Assembly (NCBI GenBank): GCA_949128115.1
Contig: OX421961.1
Location: forward strand, 82,319,277 to 82,383,276
DNA: 64,000 bases
Direction: 5' to 3'
Source: Anaspis maculata
Lineage: Eukaryota > Arthropoda > Insecta > Coleoptera > Scraptiidae
How positions within the stretch are numbered: position 1 is the first letter of the stretch; every line of letters starts with the position of its first letter. Below the pieces are notes generated by a model, which was not told the DNA's origin, searched no databases, and was given only the letters and a program-made list of their open reading frames with translations. Of the stretch, positions 1 through 11,946 are shown one piece after another. Made by a program: the position numbers and the translations under genes.

Positions 1-1343
1 GGTTTAGGATGTGAACTAAGCAACATTGAATACGACACACCGAAAATTTTGGCCTTTTTCAAATTGGGATAACTCCTGATTACGAGACGATTTGGAATCT
101 GTTTGTGCCGTTGCTTTGCCCAATCTTCTGATAATCCATAGCTGTAAATAAGAAACTCAATGCAACTTGAGCGAAGTTTATACAGGGTGACATGACATGT
201 AAAGCGGTACAAAACTGCCAGGCGCTCAACATGCTCCCCATCTGAAGAAATTTTCTTTTTTCTAGATTTTAACATTGGAGGAATAAAAGATGACCTCATA
301 TCTCGTAATGTTAGTTGATTGATCCCTCTAGCCTCTTTATTTACAAAGTGGTATCAAAAAAAAAATTCTTGGTTTTTCGGTGGTATCATTTTTTTCTCTT
401 GACCGATTTTCAAAATCCAGGGCTCAAATTAAAGCTGAAACCTCAAGTAAGAAGATCACATAATCAGAATCAACTGGAAATAAACAATTATTGCGTGTCT
501 ATCGCTGCTTTGGATCCGATCGAAACTTTATCCGATCGGGTCGATCCGCTCGAAATTGCCGATATAAACGGTCAGGATTGAAATTTCAATCCAATCGAGC
601 AGTCAAGTCAATCCGGTGCTTTGGCCGGCTTGACTTGAGTCGAGCGGATCGATGACAAAAGTTGATGCTTCAGGGAGTTCTAGAAGCCATAACCCAAGAA
701 CGGGAAGTAGCACGTACACGAGTAATGTGTAAAATTGTAGAGAATTGAATAAGCTTCCATTCGCATACAAACGCTTCCACCTCACGTTGACTGAAATGAG
801 GATAGTGACAAAAAACTGTTTTTTGGGCGCCATCTTTTCAATATGGCGGCCAAGATGGCAAATATACGAAGTGGAAAAGTGGAAATTCGGAAAGGGCACC
901 TCAAGATCTATAATACTGCCAAGTTTCAAAAATATCAGACAACCTTCAAAAAAGGCCGGAATTCAGCATAATTATCTTATAAAGGCAATTTCGACAGTTT
1001 CCCGAAATGACGTTTGTAAATTCAGGCATGAAATAAGAAGAGAATTTTTTTGTCTGCAAAATGACGTTCCAGATGTTAAAATCCGTTGAAAAACAAACGA
1101 GCTACAACCAGTTTATTATTACCAGATGAAGCCCATTTTGGCGCCTCCACCATATTTTCCCGCAGCAGATGTCAATATTCCACCATAATTTTTCATGGTC
1201 CTTGATCGCCCAGGAGTCGATTAGGGCATATATCTATATATCTTCACGAAGTTGCACACGGCCAAGCCTTTTTTGACCCTATGCCCCCATATACTAATAG
1301 TGCAATGTATCAAGTGTCGGTAGTAGAACGTACCTGCTAAATG
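1..1343. other. No gene recognised; repeat debris
   Basis: AT-rich sequence with short, unrecognised reading frames only. A TACAGGGTGACATGAC run near 181 resembles terminal repeats seen elsewhere in the window. Around 829-865 there is an ATGGCGGCCAAGATGGC stretch of the motif family that forms tandem arrays at 38 and 55 kb. Nothing else can be supported. Confidence 0.4.
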
Positions 1344-3026
1344 GACCCCGCACGATTCTTATGGAAAATGGGTCTCGGTCAAATTCCCTAATTTTCTAAT
1401 ATGTGGTAGCCCAATTTGACACGAGCCAAAAACCATCGTCCGTTACCCAAAAAAATGGACAGTTTTTTTTCTATAAGGGGTTGAAGATGGGTTATTTCAA
1501 GGTAAAAAAATATGTTCCAACGTAAGTGAGAACACTTCAACGTCCTTTCTGACACATATAGCTCATGACAATTCCCTTTTTCTTTTGTGAAAAAATCAAC
1601 CTCCTTCCTCACCCCCAACCCCTACTTGTGAGTATCAAATTCGAAATTATGTTTGGAAGTCATGCAGATGGTTCTATTTTGTCGAATTATCAATTTTGGC
1701 ACAAATTTTTTTTCCAACCCCCAAATAGGGGGTGGGGTTGAAAAAAAAACCATCGGTCAATTCGACTGAATTTCTGATATTGTGCTTTACCAGTTACGCT
1801 AAACAAGATTGCCAAGGGAAAACTCATTCGTATGACCAGTTTCCACCCCATAGAGGGTTGAAGTTGACTATAATGACGCATAAAACATTCTTCCATGTCA
1901 TAAACCAAATGAATGGAAATAGTGGACTTTCATATCATCTTGTTTCGTGAAAATGTCTATTCTCCAAAAATACTTTCAATCCCGTCCTTCATCCCCTATC
2001 CCTGTTTCTGAACATCACATTCGAAACAAATCTTGGAAATCATATCAATTTTTATTTCATCCTTCAAAAATAGTCGCAGTAGCTAGAATAAGAGTGTGAC
2101 ATAATATTTTGCTTTGATTGAGCAGCTTTCGCTCCAAATGACATAAAATTCTTCAATCTAAACTATGAGTAGAGGTGTATCCGTACAAAAGAAAAAAGTT
2201 AGGAGCTATCTCGGGAGCTATGTAGGTACAGGTAAACATAATTAACCTGCTGTAAAGTTGAGACTTGATAGGAACACCAATATTTTTAATAATAATCCAG
2301 GCAAAAAATCATTCAATCAAATGTATGTCCCACCCTGCTGTAAGGGTGCTAACATAAGCATAATAGTGAAAGTGGATTATGAGAGACGGGGTTGAAATTA
2401 TTTTTGAAGGATAGGCATTTTTACAAAACGAGATGATATGAAAGTCCACTATTTTCATTCATTTTGTCTATGACATGGAAGAATGTTTTATGAGTCATTA
2501 TAGTCAACTTCAACCCTCTGTGGGGTGGAAACTGGTCATACGAATGAGTTTTCCCTTGGTAATCTTGTTTAGCGTAACTGGTAAAGCACAATATCAGAAA
2601 TTCAGCCGAATTGACCGATGGTTTTTTTTTCAACCCCACCCCCTATTTGGGGGTTGGAAAAAAAATTTGTGCCAAAATTAGTATTTCGACAAAATAGAAC
2701 CATCTGCATGACTTTCAAACGTAATTTCGAATTTGATACTCACAAGTAGGGGTTGGGGGTGAGGGAGGGGGTTGATTTTTTCACAAAAGAAAAAGGGAAT
2801 TGTCATGAGCTATATGTGTTCAAAAGGACGTTGAAATGTTCTCACTTACGTTGGAACATATTTTTTCACCTTGAAATAACCCATCTTCAACCCCTTATAG
2901 AAAAAAAACTGTCCATTTTTTTGGGTAACGGACGATGGTTTTTGGCTCGTGTCAAATTGGGCTACAACATATAAAAAAATTAGGGAATTTAACCGAGACC
3001 CATTTCCCATAAGAATCGTGCGGGGT
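1344..3026. mobile_element. Foldback element A, 1.7 kb palindrome
   Basis: Two long inverted arms (about 1344-1990 and 2380-3026) flank a 390-bp spacer. Outer ends read GACCCCGCACGATTCTTATG and its complement; matching open frames on opposite strands (1388-1618 minus, 2753-2974 plus) are simply the two arms and differ at only a few residues. No transposase is present, so it is non-autonomous. No target duplication is clear to me. Confidence 0.85.
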
Positions 3027-3263
3027 CTTTTCGTCTTTTTCTATCAATTCGTCCCAAAGATGTGGCCGATCAAAAAACCGACAAAATACATGAATCACCC
3101 TACTGTACTTCGAAACGAAGAGTGTTAGAAAAATTTCGAAGCTAGATACTGATTCACCTTGAAAAACGCTACCTGTCTTCACTCTATGTCGATCTCACCA
3201 TGAAACACCCTGTATTATAGCAAAGGTCCCGATATTGCCATAAAAACAGTAGAGCCCCATTTA

Positions 3264-3410
3264 TGGTGCTATTCTGTGAAAAAGATACATCGATGTAAGC
3301 GCTATATCGCTGTAAGATGACACATGTGACAATGCAAAATAATAATACTTTTGTCATTTTACAGCGATGCAGCGCTTACATCAATGTATCTTTTTTACAG
3401 AATAGCACCA
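3264..3410. mobile_element. 147-bp MITE with TTA target duplication
   Basis: A short palindromic element whose ends are TGGTGCTATTCTGT and ACAGAATAGCACCA. Inner arms share AGATACAT(C)GATGTAAGCGCT. It is flanked by TTA at 3261-3263 and 3411-3413. A 3-bp TTA/TWA duplication is characteristic of PIF/Harbinger-type elements, so that assignment is inferred; Tc1-type with TA is the alternative. Confidence 0.75.
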
Positions 3411-3413
3411 TTA

Positions 3414-4030
3414 GATAGGGAAATTATTCTCAAGTAGGTACCTATAATTATGTTTACCAACAAAAGTCAATTAAATTTTAAGATCACAAAGACTTCAGCT
3501 CTCCCAGCACTGCAGCTAATGAAAAACTTCATAAATTAAAGCACATAGAGTTCGTGCTTAATCTCAATCTGTGGAAATTTTGAAAATTAATGATGAGTGG
3601 CTTGACGACAATTCACAAATATTGTTACTTAGGATTTCAGACTTTAATTAAATCTACAAGTTAAGTGTGATCCACAGTAATAATCAAGTGAAACCGCTTT
3701 GCATCAAACTGAATTTAGTGGAAACGCCCTCGAGTCATTACAACTTTCAGCTGGATTATAATTAACTTCATTTCCTTCCATAAGTTGTTCGGATTAGTCT
3801 GGTTAAGAATTGGATGACAAAAGGACAGCATTGCATATTATTGATCCTCAAAAACTAATTATAATTTTTCATTATTATTATTCAGAAGAGTGTCAGAAGG
3901 CACTAGTTAATTTAAAAAAGATTTGTTGAATAGAAATGATCAATTGGAATTTGTATATTTCAGATTTTAGGACCTAGAACAGCCTATTATTATTTGTTGC
4001 AGGGATAGGTAGGTACCTACATAAAAATAA
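3414..4030. other. No feature recognised
   Basis: AT-rich single-copy-looking sequence; no long reading frame, RNA gene or inverted repeat seen. Confidence 0.4.
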
Positions 4031-4430
4031 CAAGCGAATATGCCTCATGGGCATGAAAATAGAGAAGCGCACTTCATTTTTGAAGGATTATTGAACGCAA
4101 GATGTTAATTAGAGGGTTCTATCGTTATTTGGAAAAAATTCCAATATGGCGACCAAACTTACGGCAGAATAATGAAATTTGGCTTGAAAATCAGAATGAT
4201 CGTACTAGACAAGGATAAGTTTCAAGATTCATGACAATCGTTCAACTAATAAGAGATTTCAATATGGCGGCCAAGATGGCGGCGGAATTATCAAGGCAAT
4301 CTGCCAATTTGATCCTTGAGGACCTAATTATCCATCGGATAAAGTTCAAAGGCTGTAGCTTCATTTCCCGAGTCCAGTCCTTTATGAGGCCGAATTTTGC
4401 AAAACAACTGGACAGTCGCTCATCATAGGG
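4031..4430 (+). repeat. GGCGGC-family element, left-end fragment
   Basis: Starts with the AACAAGCGAATATGCC leader shared with copies at 10.96, 38.3 and 54.8 kb, followed by a GCGCACTTC terminal-like motif, then one and a half units of the ~110-bp repeat containing CAATATGGCGGCCAAGATGG. Truncated relative to the copies at 38 and 59 kb. Confidence 0.75.
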
Positions 4431-4590
4431 TTACTTTTTTTAACATTTTCTGGACTCCCTGACCTTCCATAGAATTTCTACCGTCCATAGAATCTCATCA
4501 TCAAATCTACCGTCATGACAGATACATTGGTCACTTTTTCTTAATTATTTATTATAAATTATATATATTTATATACCTAACTTACCGTGG

Positions 4591-6411
4591 GTTCCACTAA
4601 AAAGATAATAGGAGATTGGTTAATTCGTGACTTTGTTTGTCAATTTGTAGCTGACTGATCAATGGAAATGCTGGTTTGTGCTTATCCCTTAATAATGAAA
4701 AAATTATATTAGTCCGGATGTTATAAGAGCTTTAATACCACCACCACTTTGCATTTAATGATTAAGCAATGCCGTTTGGTACGACTGTTGTACATACCCA
4801 TGCTTTAATTTTAAGATGTGTTGCCAAGATGTCGGTCCGTGTAGACGCCGTATACAGGGTGATCAAAAATGCAGATTTTCCAACTCATGAACCAAAAAAG
4901 TTGTAGTCATGAAAATTGGCATGTAGATCCACAATCCAATGCTTAATTAGCTGAAACAAACTGCGTCTAAATATTTTCAGCCGTTTCCGGAATATTTTCA
5001 ATTCCGTGGTCGATTTCATGGAAAATGCATTTTACAAAAAATCTGTGATTTTCCAAGATATTTGGATAAAACTTTGCATGTCCATCAAGAATGACCTCAT
5101 GAATGAAATGTGATGTGTTGCCACCGTCCCCACCTACTATTCTCAAAAAAATGACAGAGTCGACTCCATTTTCTGTTATGGCCGCCATCTTGAATTCGCC
5201 TATTATGGAATAAGTGGAAAATCAATTGGTACCAGCAGTAATGGTCATACTAAATAATATAAATGCAAAAGTAACCGTTCTTGGTAAGTAACTTTTTGTA
5301 ATTGGCCACTTGGAAATGTTAAACCCATTTTTACGAGTTTTATAGCACTTCGGCGCTCAACACGACCAAGATGACCATTGTAAAGATGAAAATGGGTTTT
5401 TGAAACAATCCATCATCTTGTTTGGTCTGTCTGGCAATTGTGCATATCCGAAAAAAATATAATACAAAAAATGACGCGAGTCGACGAGTCAAAAACAAAA
5501 CAAAAAAATAATTAACGTACATATTTCAAAAAATTGTGTAATTTTTTCAGGATATTTCCAGTATATTTCGAGAATGACTGATGAAGAATCAAAATGGTTC
5601 CATAATTCATCTAGAACAAGATATTGGATTGTTTTAATACCCCATAGTCATCTTCATAGTGGTCATTAAGGTCGTGGTGAAAACTCCTGAAAATAGGTTA
5701 ACATTTCCTTATGGTCAATTACAAAGAGTTACTCACTGAGAACGGTTATTTTTGCATTTAGATTATTGAATATGACCATTACTACTAATTTCAATCGATT
5801 TCTTACTTATTCCATAATGGGCGAATTCAAAATGGCGGCCATAAAAAAAAGCAGTCGACTGTCATATTTCCAAAAATAGTAGGCGGGGACGGTGGCAACA
5901 CATCACAACTCATTCATGAGGTCATTCTTTGTGGAAATACAAAGATTTATTCAAATATCCTGGGAAATCACTGAATTATTGGAAAATGTCCATTTCCATG
6001 AAACCGACCATTAAATTCTAAATATTTCAGGAACGGCTGAAAATATTCAAACACGGCTTATTTTAACCTGATGAGCATTGAATTGTGAATCTGCATGGTG
6101 ATTTTAATGGCCCTAATTTTTTTCGTTCATGAGTTGGAATTTTTGCATTTTTGACCAACCTGTATACAGCGTTTGCACGGACCGACATCTTGGCAACACC
6201 TCTTAAAATTAAGGCATGGGTATGCAAAACATTCGTACCAAACAGCACTGCTTAGTCATCAAATGCAAGGTGGTTGGCGCCTAACATCCGGACTATATCG
6301 GTCTAGTACAGATTTCAGGTATTTTTTATGGTTAATCGCCTAGCATTATGCAGAAAAAAGTTCAGTTAATCTGCAATCAGCCTTGATCGCTGATCATCTT
6401 TTTTGTGGAAC
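4591..6411. mobile_element. MITE interrupted by a foldback element
   Basis: The two halves (4591-4711 and 6294-6411) together match, in reverse complement, the uninterrupted 224-bp element at 43602-43825. Ends are GTTCCAC and GTGGAAC. The split point is exactly where the TA-flanked element 4712-6293 sits, so this is an older MITE carrying a younger insertion. Confidence 0.88.
4712..6293. mobile_element. 1.58-kb TA-flanked foldback inserted in a MITE
   Basis: Terminal inverted repeats GTCCGGATGTTA / TAACATCCGGAC sit between TA dinucleotides at 4710-4711 and 6294-6295. The arms extend hundreds of bases inward (for example CCAAGATGTCGGTCCGTG at 4827 against its complement near 6170) and meet in a short unmatched centre near 5400-5600. 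No transposase frame. TA duplication fits a Tc1/mariner-mobilised non-autonomous element. Confidence 0.88.
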
Positions 6412-6469
6412 TGACAGTTGGTATGAATATATTTATAAACTTTATATTTATTATCATAAATTCTCAAAT

Positions 6470-7135
6470 TATTTTTTGTGCGATCACAATCTTATTATGG
6501 ACCAGTTCCATAAGTTTCAGAGTTTTTCCAATTTATGTCTAATTAATTGAAACCTCTCAAAACCCCATCTTGCGACGCGGTATTTTTAATTAAATTGCCT
6601 GTGATAATGACCTTATTATGGATCAGTCCCTAGAGTTTCAGAATTTTTCTGATTCATTTCGATTTTATACCCCTCAAATCAACCTAGTTTTGAATAAGAA
6701 TACTAATGCCGCAGCTTGCCTATTATCGCGTTGATAGTAGTTTTTCTTTTTATACAATTTTTCTTTCACTTTGGTGATAAATGCTAATCACGATTATTTT
6801 TTCTGTGATCACGGACCAGTACTATAATAAGTATCACAATTTTTTTCATTTATTACAATTTTAACCCCTAAAATTAACCCAATTTCCTGATAAGATTTTT
6901 TCAATCATTTTTCTTGTAACCACGACCTTATTATGGAATAGCGTCAAAAGTTTCAGAATTTTTCAAATTTATCTCGATTTGAACCCCCTCAAAATCAACC
7001 TCATTTTACAATGAGATTTTTTCAATTATTTTTTCTGTAATCATGACCTTATTGTGGGCCAGTTTCATAACTTTCAGATTTTTTCGAATTTATTTTTACT
7101 TTGAACCCCCTCAAAATCAACCCCATTTTTTTGTA
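6470..7135 (+). repeat. Degenerate tandem array, ~130-bp unit, about five copies
   Basis: Successive units share the phrase GACCTTATTATGGA(C/T)CAGT, then CATAAGTTTCAGA(G/T)TTTTTC, an AATTTAT(C/T)TCGATTT stretch and AACCCCCTCAAAATCAACC. Divergence between units is substantial. No coding capacity. Possibly the internal part of a larger repeat. Confidence 0.7.
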
Positions 7136-7143
7136 AAGCATCA

Positions 7144-7255
7144 TTACAGCCTACGGGGTTCTATCTCACCTCGGCACGCCTCGGTAATAAATATTGAATC
7201 CCTAGGCTGTGATGAGACGCTTCCCACCTCGGTTTGTAATACACTTATTACTCAC
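7144..7255. repeat. Short repeat copy, uninterrupted form
   Basis: Begins ATTACAGCCTACGGGGTTC and contains CACCTCGGCACGCCTCGGTAA and GAGACGCTT(C/T)(C/T)CACCTCGG. The same sequence at 37138-37750 is split by a 496-bp element, so this copy shows the pre-insertion state. Confidence 0.7.
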
Positions 7256-7358
7256 AATCATATTATTAGGAATGCATTAGTTAAGTACTGACTCCGACCC
7301 TCGCTCTGCAAATTTCGGCTTCGTGTCTGAAAAGCACTCATGTAACAGCCAACTCGTA

Positions 7359-9250
7359 TAGTCCTAGCGGTGGTACACGTAAAAATGGCTCTAATTGTGA
7401 CAAAAGTGTGAAATTTGCTGTGTGGACTCCTAAAGGCATTTAAAAGGTTTTTAGAAGGGGAGCCAAGAAAAATTTTGATTTTAATTTTTTAATTTTTTGT
7501 GACGTCATTTTTTTTTATTTTTTTTTTCATCTTTGCAACTTTTCAAGATTTTTGACTTTTGCTTTTGTATTATGGTGAGTAATTGCTTAATCCAAGAAAC
7601 GGAAGAGAAAATTTGCGAAAAAAATTAATTGAACTGAAATTATGGCGTTTTTTGTAAAAATCAATTTTTTCCATTTTTTTCGGAAAATATTGTGAATATG
7701 TGAAAAATTAAAAGAGGCAATTATCCCTCAAAAGAAGCCCTATCAGAAGTTATTGAAGTGTTTCTCCAAATTCCAAGCCGTTTTCGAGATATTTAGAAAT
7801 ATGTTATTTCTTGCGACTGTTTCTTCGTTTTGGCTCCTATTTCATCAAACACTCATAACAGGGTTCTTTTTTCTTGAAAATATACTTCAAAATGATCAGA
7901 CCGAAGATTTCTTAGGAGTCCATTGTAAATTGTAATTTTTCCAGTGGCGTAGATCATAGAAATTCGAACCATTTCTACCCTCTCTCCGGACTTTCTACAC
8001 CACTTGATTATTTGGAAAATATATGACATTTTGGCAATATGATCATCCAAGATCACCTAGCATGACACTTCATTTAAAAAGCACACAATTTTTTCGCGGA
8101 TCAGATCGACTGCGAAACATTGCATCTTGTATCATCTCCTCGATCATCTCCATCATGACTGTTTTAGATAAATTATAGTTGATTGTCCCCCAGAGTTTTT
8201 AAACAGGATGTCATAACAGGTGGCTTTTGATGATCATCTTGTCAAATAAAATGAAAATATTTACGAACAAATAGGTAGGTATGTTCCTATGTTCCAAAAC
8301 GCAATAATTACAAAATAGATGCGATGACATGTATATGCCTTCGACGCCATTGATGGCCACTCAACCAACTTTACTGTTGATAAAGTGAATAATTTTCAGT
8401 TTTGGGGAACAATAAACTATAATCTATCTAAAACAGTCATGATGGAGATGATCGAGGAGGTGATACAAAATGTAATACTTAGCAGTCGATCTGATCAGCG
8501 GAAAAATTGTGTGCTCAAGATTATCGATCTCATCTTGTTTTCAAAAGAAGTGTCATACTAGGCGATCTTAGATGATCCTGATGCCAAAATGTCACATATT
8601 TTCTAAATAATCGAGTGGTGTAGAAAGTACGGTGAGAAATGGTTCGAATTTTCATGATCTACGTCACTGGAAAAATCACAATTTACAATAAACTACTAAA
8701 AAAACTTTGGTCTGATCATTCCTAGGTATCTATCTATATTTCCAAGAAAAAGAACCCAGTGATGTGTTTGATGTAATAGGAGCTAATACGTAGAAACAAT
8801 TGCAAGAAATAACATTTTTTCAAATATCTCGAAAACGGCTTGGAATTTGGAGAAACACTTTAAGAACTTCTGATAGGGCTTTTTTTGAGAAATAATTGCC
8901 CCTTTTTATTTTTCACATATTCACAATATTTTTTGAAAAAAATGGAAAAGTTTGATTTTCACAAAAAACGTCATCATTTCAGTTCAATTAATTTTTTTCG
9001 CAAATTTTCTCTTCCGTTGCTTGGAATAAGCAATTACTCACCATAGTACAAAGACAAAAGTAAAAAATCTCAAATAGTTTCAAAAAAAAAAAATGACATC
9101 ACAAAAAATTAAAAAATTAAAATCAAAATTTTTCTTGGCTCCCCTTCTAAAAACCTTTTAAATGCTTTTAGGAGTCCACAGACCGAGTTTCACACTTTTG
9201 TCACAATTAGAGCCATTTTTATGAAATTTTGCTTATACCGCTAAGGACTA
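7359..9250. mobile_element. Foldback element, 1.9 kb
   Basis: Arms about 7359-8200 and 8395-9250 are inverted copies. Ends read TAGTCCTAGCGGT and ACCGCTAAGGACTA. Landmarks such as GGCTCCCCTTCTAAAAACC (right arm near 9138) and ATCTCCATCATGACTGTTTT (left arm near 8147) are matched on the other arm. The ~195-bp spacer is unique. Non-coding. Confidence 0.85.
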
Positions 9251-10189
9251 GTATCGTAAACTACTGTTTCTTTTTTGTAACACATTTTTTCAAAAAACGG
9301 CTCAGTACTTAATTTTCTACGTCTCCAAAAATTAAAAAACAGTTGATAATTTTTTGTTTGTCAAAAAATGCCTCAGTAATCCTTCAGAAACTTTTCTAGT
9401 GTTTTAGGGCTATTGGGCTCCTAAAAAAATGTAGTGTAATCCAAACGGAAACAAGGTGGACAGACATCTCATCGAAATTTCTATATCTCGTCACCTTTAT
9501 TTTTGAGAGAGAAATATTGATACCCTGCGTATACAGCCTTAAGAATAGTTAGAGAAAAACCAACAGTATATTCAAGAACTTTGCTTTATTGAACAAGAAT
9601 AAAATCATAATCTCGCAAATGCATTCTCCTTGCTCTTCCAAAGTCCTCATATTGGCCAATCTGAGCCCTCGATTTCAAAATTTGAGATACAAAATCGCAT
9701 TTCCTGTCCGAATATTCGCATTTGGGAATCCAGCTTTACACGTTTCTTGCTAAACTGAAAACGAGAAGCTCTTTTTACATGATTTATTATTTTCTAAAGG
9801 ACCTACGCTACGCAGTCGTCCATTACCGGCCGAGCATTATTGAAATAAAAATAATAAAATCAAATCATCCTTTGTTGTTTTTTTTTTGCGGAAAACAAGT
9901 TCCCATTAGTGTTGGACTGTGCGACTTTTGTTTTGTTCCAACTTCAACATATAAAAATCGCCTCATTTTACTGGACTCCTGAGCAACAAATCAGCTTGAG
10001 CGGCTCGCTTAAAAAAATTATTCCGTGGGTTTTTGGGCGATGTGTATTCTGGCGACCATTACTTACCGATTCAGAAAAGTTCACAGAACAATATATCAAA
10101 AAATTGGAGAAATCGAAGATGTACCATTTTTCACTATACCGTTTTCTTTTCGGAAAAGTGACTTTCCATACTTTTCTTCAACATCTGTC
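9251..10189. other. No gene recognised
   Basis: AT-rich; short overlapping open frames between 9722 and 10261 have no family resemblance I can name and run straight into repeat sequence, so I do not call them genes. Confidence 0.4.
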
Positions 10190-10620
10190 AAAAAAGAGTG
10201 CTTTGCCGCCATCTTTGATCCGCCATTTTTAATTCATCTAAAAGTGATCCGATTGGAATGAAATTTGCAGGCAATGTAAACCACATCAAGATACATCCAA
10301 TTTTCGACAATTAATGCTCTGCTACCATCTTGTATCCTCCATATAGAACATGTTTTAAAGTGATAGATCTAGAAGAATTAAGTCTCAACGAAAATAGATA
10401 TACCGATGTGGTGAAACGCCAATCGAATGCGTAACTACGTGTCCACCATATGAAGTGTACAAATGGTTTTGTCACTTGGTCGCCATCTTTGATTCGCCAT
10501 TTTGAGTTTCCCTGAAAGTGGTCCGATTTTAGTGAAATTTGCAGGCGATGTGGACTTCATTGAAATACATCCGATTTTTGAAAAATGATGCTTTGGGGCC
10601 ATCTTGGCAGTCAAATTGAA
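10190..10620 (-). repeat. Diverged tandem units with GCCATCTT motifs
   Basis: About three units, each with a CCGCCATCTT(T/G)GAT(C/T)CGCCATTT type stretch, then GTGATCCGATT, AAATTTGCAGGC(A/G)ATGT and GATACATCC(A/G)ATTTT. Unit length is roughly 140-150 bp. Adjacent to, and possibly part of, the GGCGGC-family element that follows. Confidence 0.65.
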
Positions 10621-10975
10621 ATCTCTTATTAGTGGAACGATTGTCGTTAAACTTGGAGCTCAATCTTGTCTCGTATGAGCATTCTTATTTTCTAGCTAAA
10701 TCCTAACATTCCGCCGCCATCTTGGCCGCCATATTGAAATCTCTTATTAGAGGAACGATTTTCATGAAACCTGGAACTTACCCTTGTCTATCTAGTACAA
10801 TCATTCTGAATTTCGAGCTGAATTTCATGATTCTGACGCTATTTTGGCCGCCATATTGAGATTTCTGCCCAAATAACGGTAGAACCCTAATTAACATCTT
10901 GCGTTCACTAGTCCTTCAAAAAGGAAGTGCGCCACTGAGTCTCATGCCCATGAGGCATATTTGCTTGTTTAGGTG
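10600..10975 (-). repeat. GGCGGC-family element, reverse orientation
   Basis: Reverse-strand copy of the family at 4.0, 38.3 and 54.8 kb. Two to three ~110-bp units with CGCCATCTTGGCCGCCATAT are followed by the shared leader (complement of AGTGGCGCACTTCCTTTTTG and CAAGCAAATATGCC). Confidence 0.75.
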
Positions 10976-11442
10976 ATGGTTTAGAATACTTTTTAAAATA
11001 ACTCATCCAGGAATCAGGATTAAATATTGTAGAAATCCGCCAAGTGCATGCAAGCGTTTTATTTCAGAAATTACAACACACCATTGCTGCGAGCAACATC
11101 CTGGAAAAATATAAGTTTAGGGCTCATTGCAAACTTATATTTTTCGCTTTAGAGTTTAGAGTGACATTTTTTTTCAAACATTGTACATCGAGATGTTTAA
11201 AGGCTGGCTATAGTATCTATAGGTACACAAAATTTGTATAAAAATACAATAATAACAATTATTATAAATACTTATAGTTATGTACGTATTAAAATCACAA
11301 TATTGTGAATAATAATTGATATTTGGTTGGTATAGGTGGAACAACATACCAGGTGTCCTTTGTTGTTGAAAGCGATTTAAGCCTGGAAACTGCGTGAGTA
11401 GGCAGGTACCTATATAATCGATTTTGGAATGTGGGTTCCACG
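10976..11442. other. No gene recognised
   Basis: AT-rich with runs related to TAGGTACCTATA; nothing further can be supported. Confidence 0.4.
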
Positions 11443-11946
11443 CAGTGGCGAACTGTGAGTATTATTTGGGGGCTCGAGGGGTGATCTTGTTATTTCGGGC
11501 CCGAAATGGCCGGCGATCTTTTAATTTATACATATATAGGTACCGTATGATCAAAAACTTTTCTACTTGCGGTAGGCTGTGGCCTGGTCATTGGCAGGCA
11601 AACGAGGCTGATTTTGGCCAGGCCACAGCCTACCGCAAGTAGAAAAGTTTTTGATCACGGTAGTGGTACGGTACGGTAGTGGTATTAACGAGCCCGAAGC
11701 GACATGGCCCACCAGCAGTGGACCACTGTAGGTTACTTTTTTTTTGAGCACTGGGGCTCTGGTGAGATATAATACCAGTTCTTACCTATATATTTAGCCT
11801 CCCCTTGTATTAGCGCGCGCAAGTGTTAGGAATAATTTTTCAATAGGATAGCCCTCGGGATATCCTTTGCTTTTATAGGCCAGGAGCCGGGGTTAATCGC
11901 CCTCTCAATGATATAGCCTTATCGCCCCTTTATTAGTCCGCCACTG
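11443..11946. mobile_element. hAT-like 504-bp element with CAGTGGCG ends
   Basis: Left end CAGTGGCGAACTG and right end CCGCCACTG are inverted. TTCCACG lies directly before the left end and again three bases after the right end, a near-fit to an 8-bp duplication. Internally it contains the perfect 40-bp inverted repeat listed next. No transposase. Assignment to hAT rests on the CAGTGGCG terminus and is moderate. Confidence 0.6.
11548..11657. repeat. Perfect 40-bp inverted repeat, 30-nt loop
   Basis: Left arm 11548-11587 begins TGATCAAAAACTTTTCTACT. The right arm 11618-11657 is its exact reverse complement over all 40 bases by eye. The loop is 11588-11617. Such perfection in otherwise diverged repeat DNA implies a recent origin or selection. 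Confidence 0.9.

Noticed and set aside
1388..2974. Similar short proteins on opposite strands
   Set aside because: They are the two arms of the 1.3-3.0 kb palindrome, not paralogous genes.
9909..10261. Two overlapping plus-strand open frames
   Set aside because: Both run into the repeat units at 10190 onward and show no domain.
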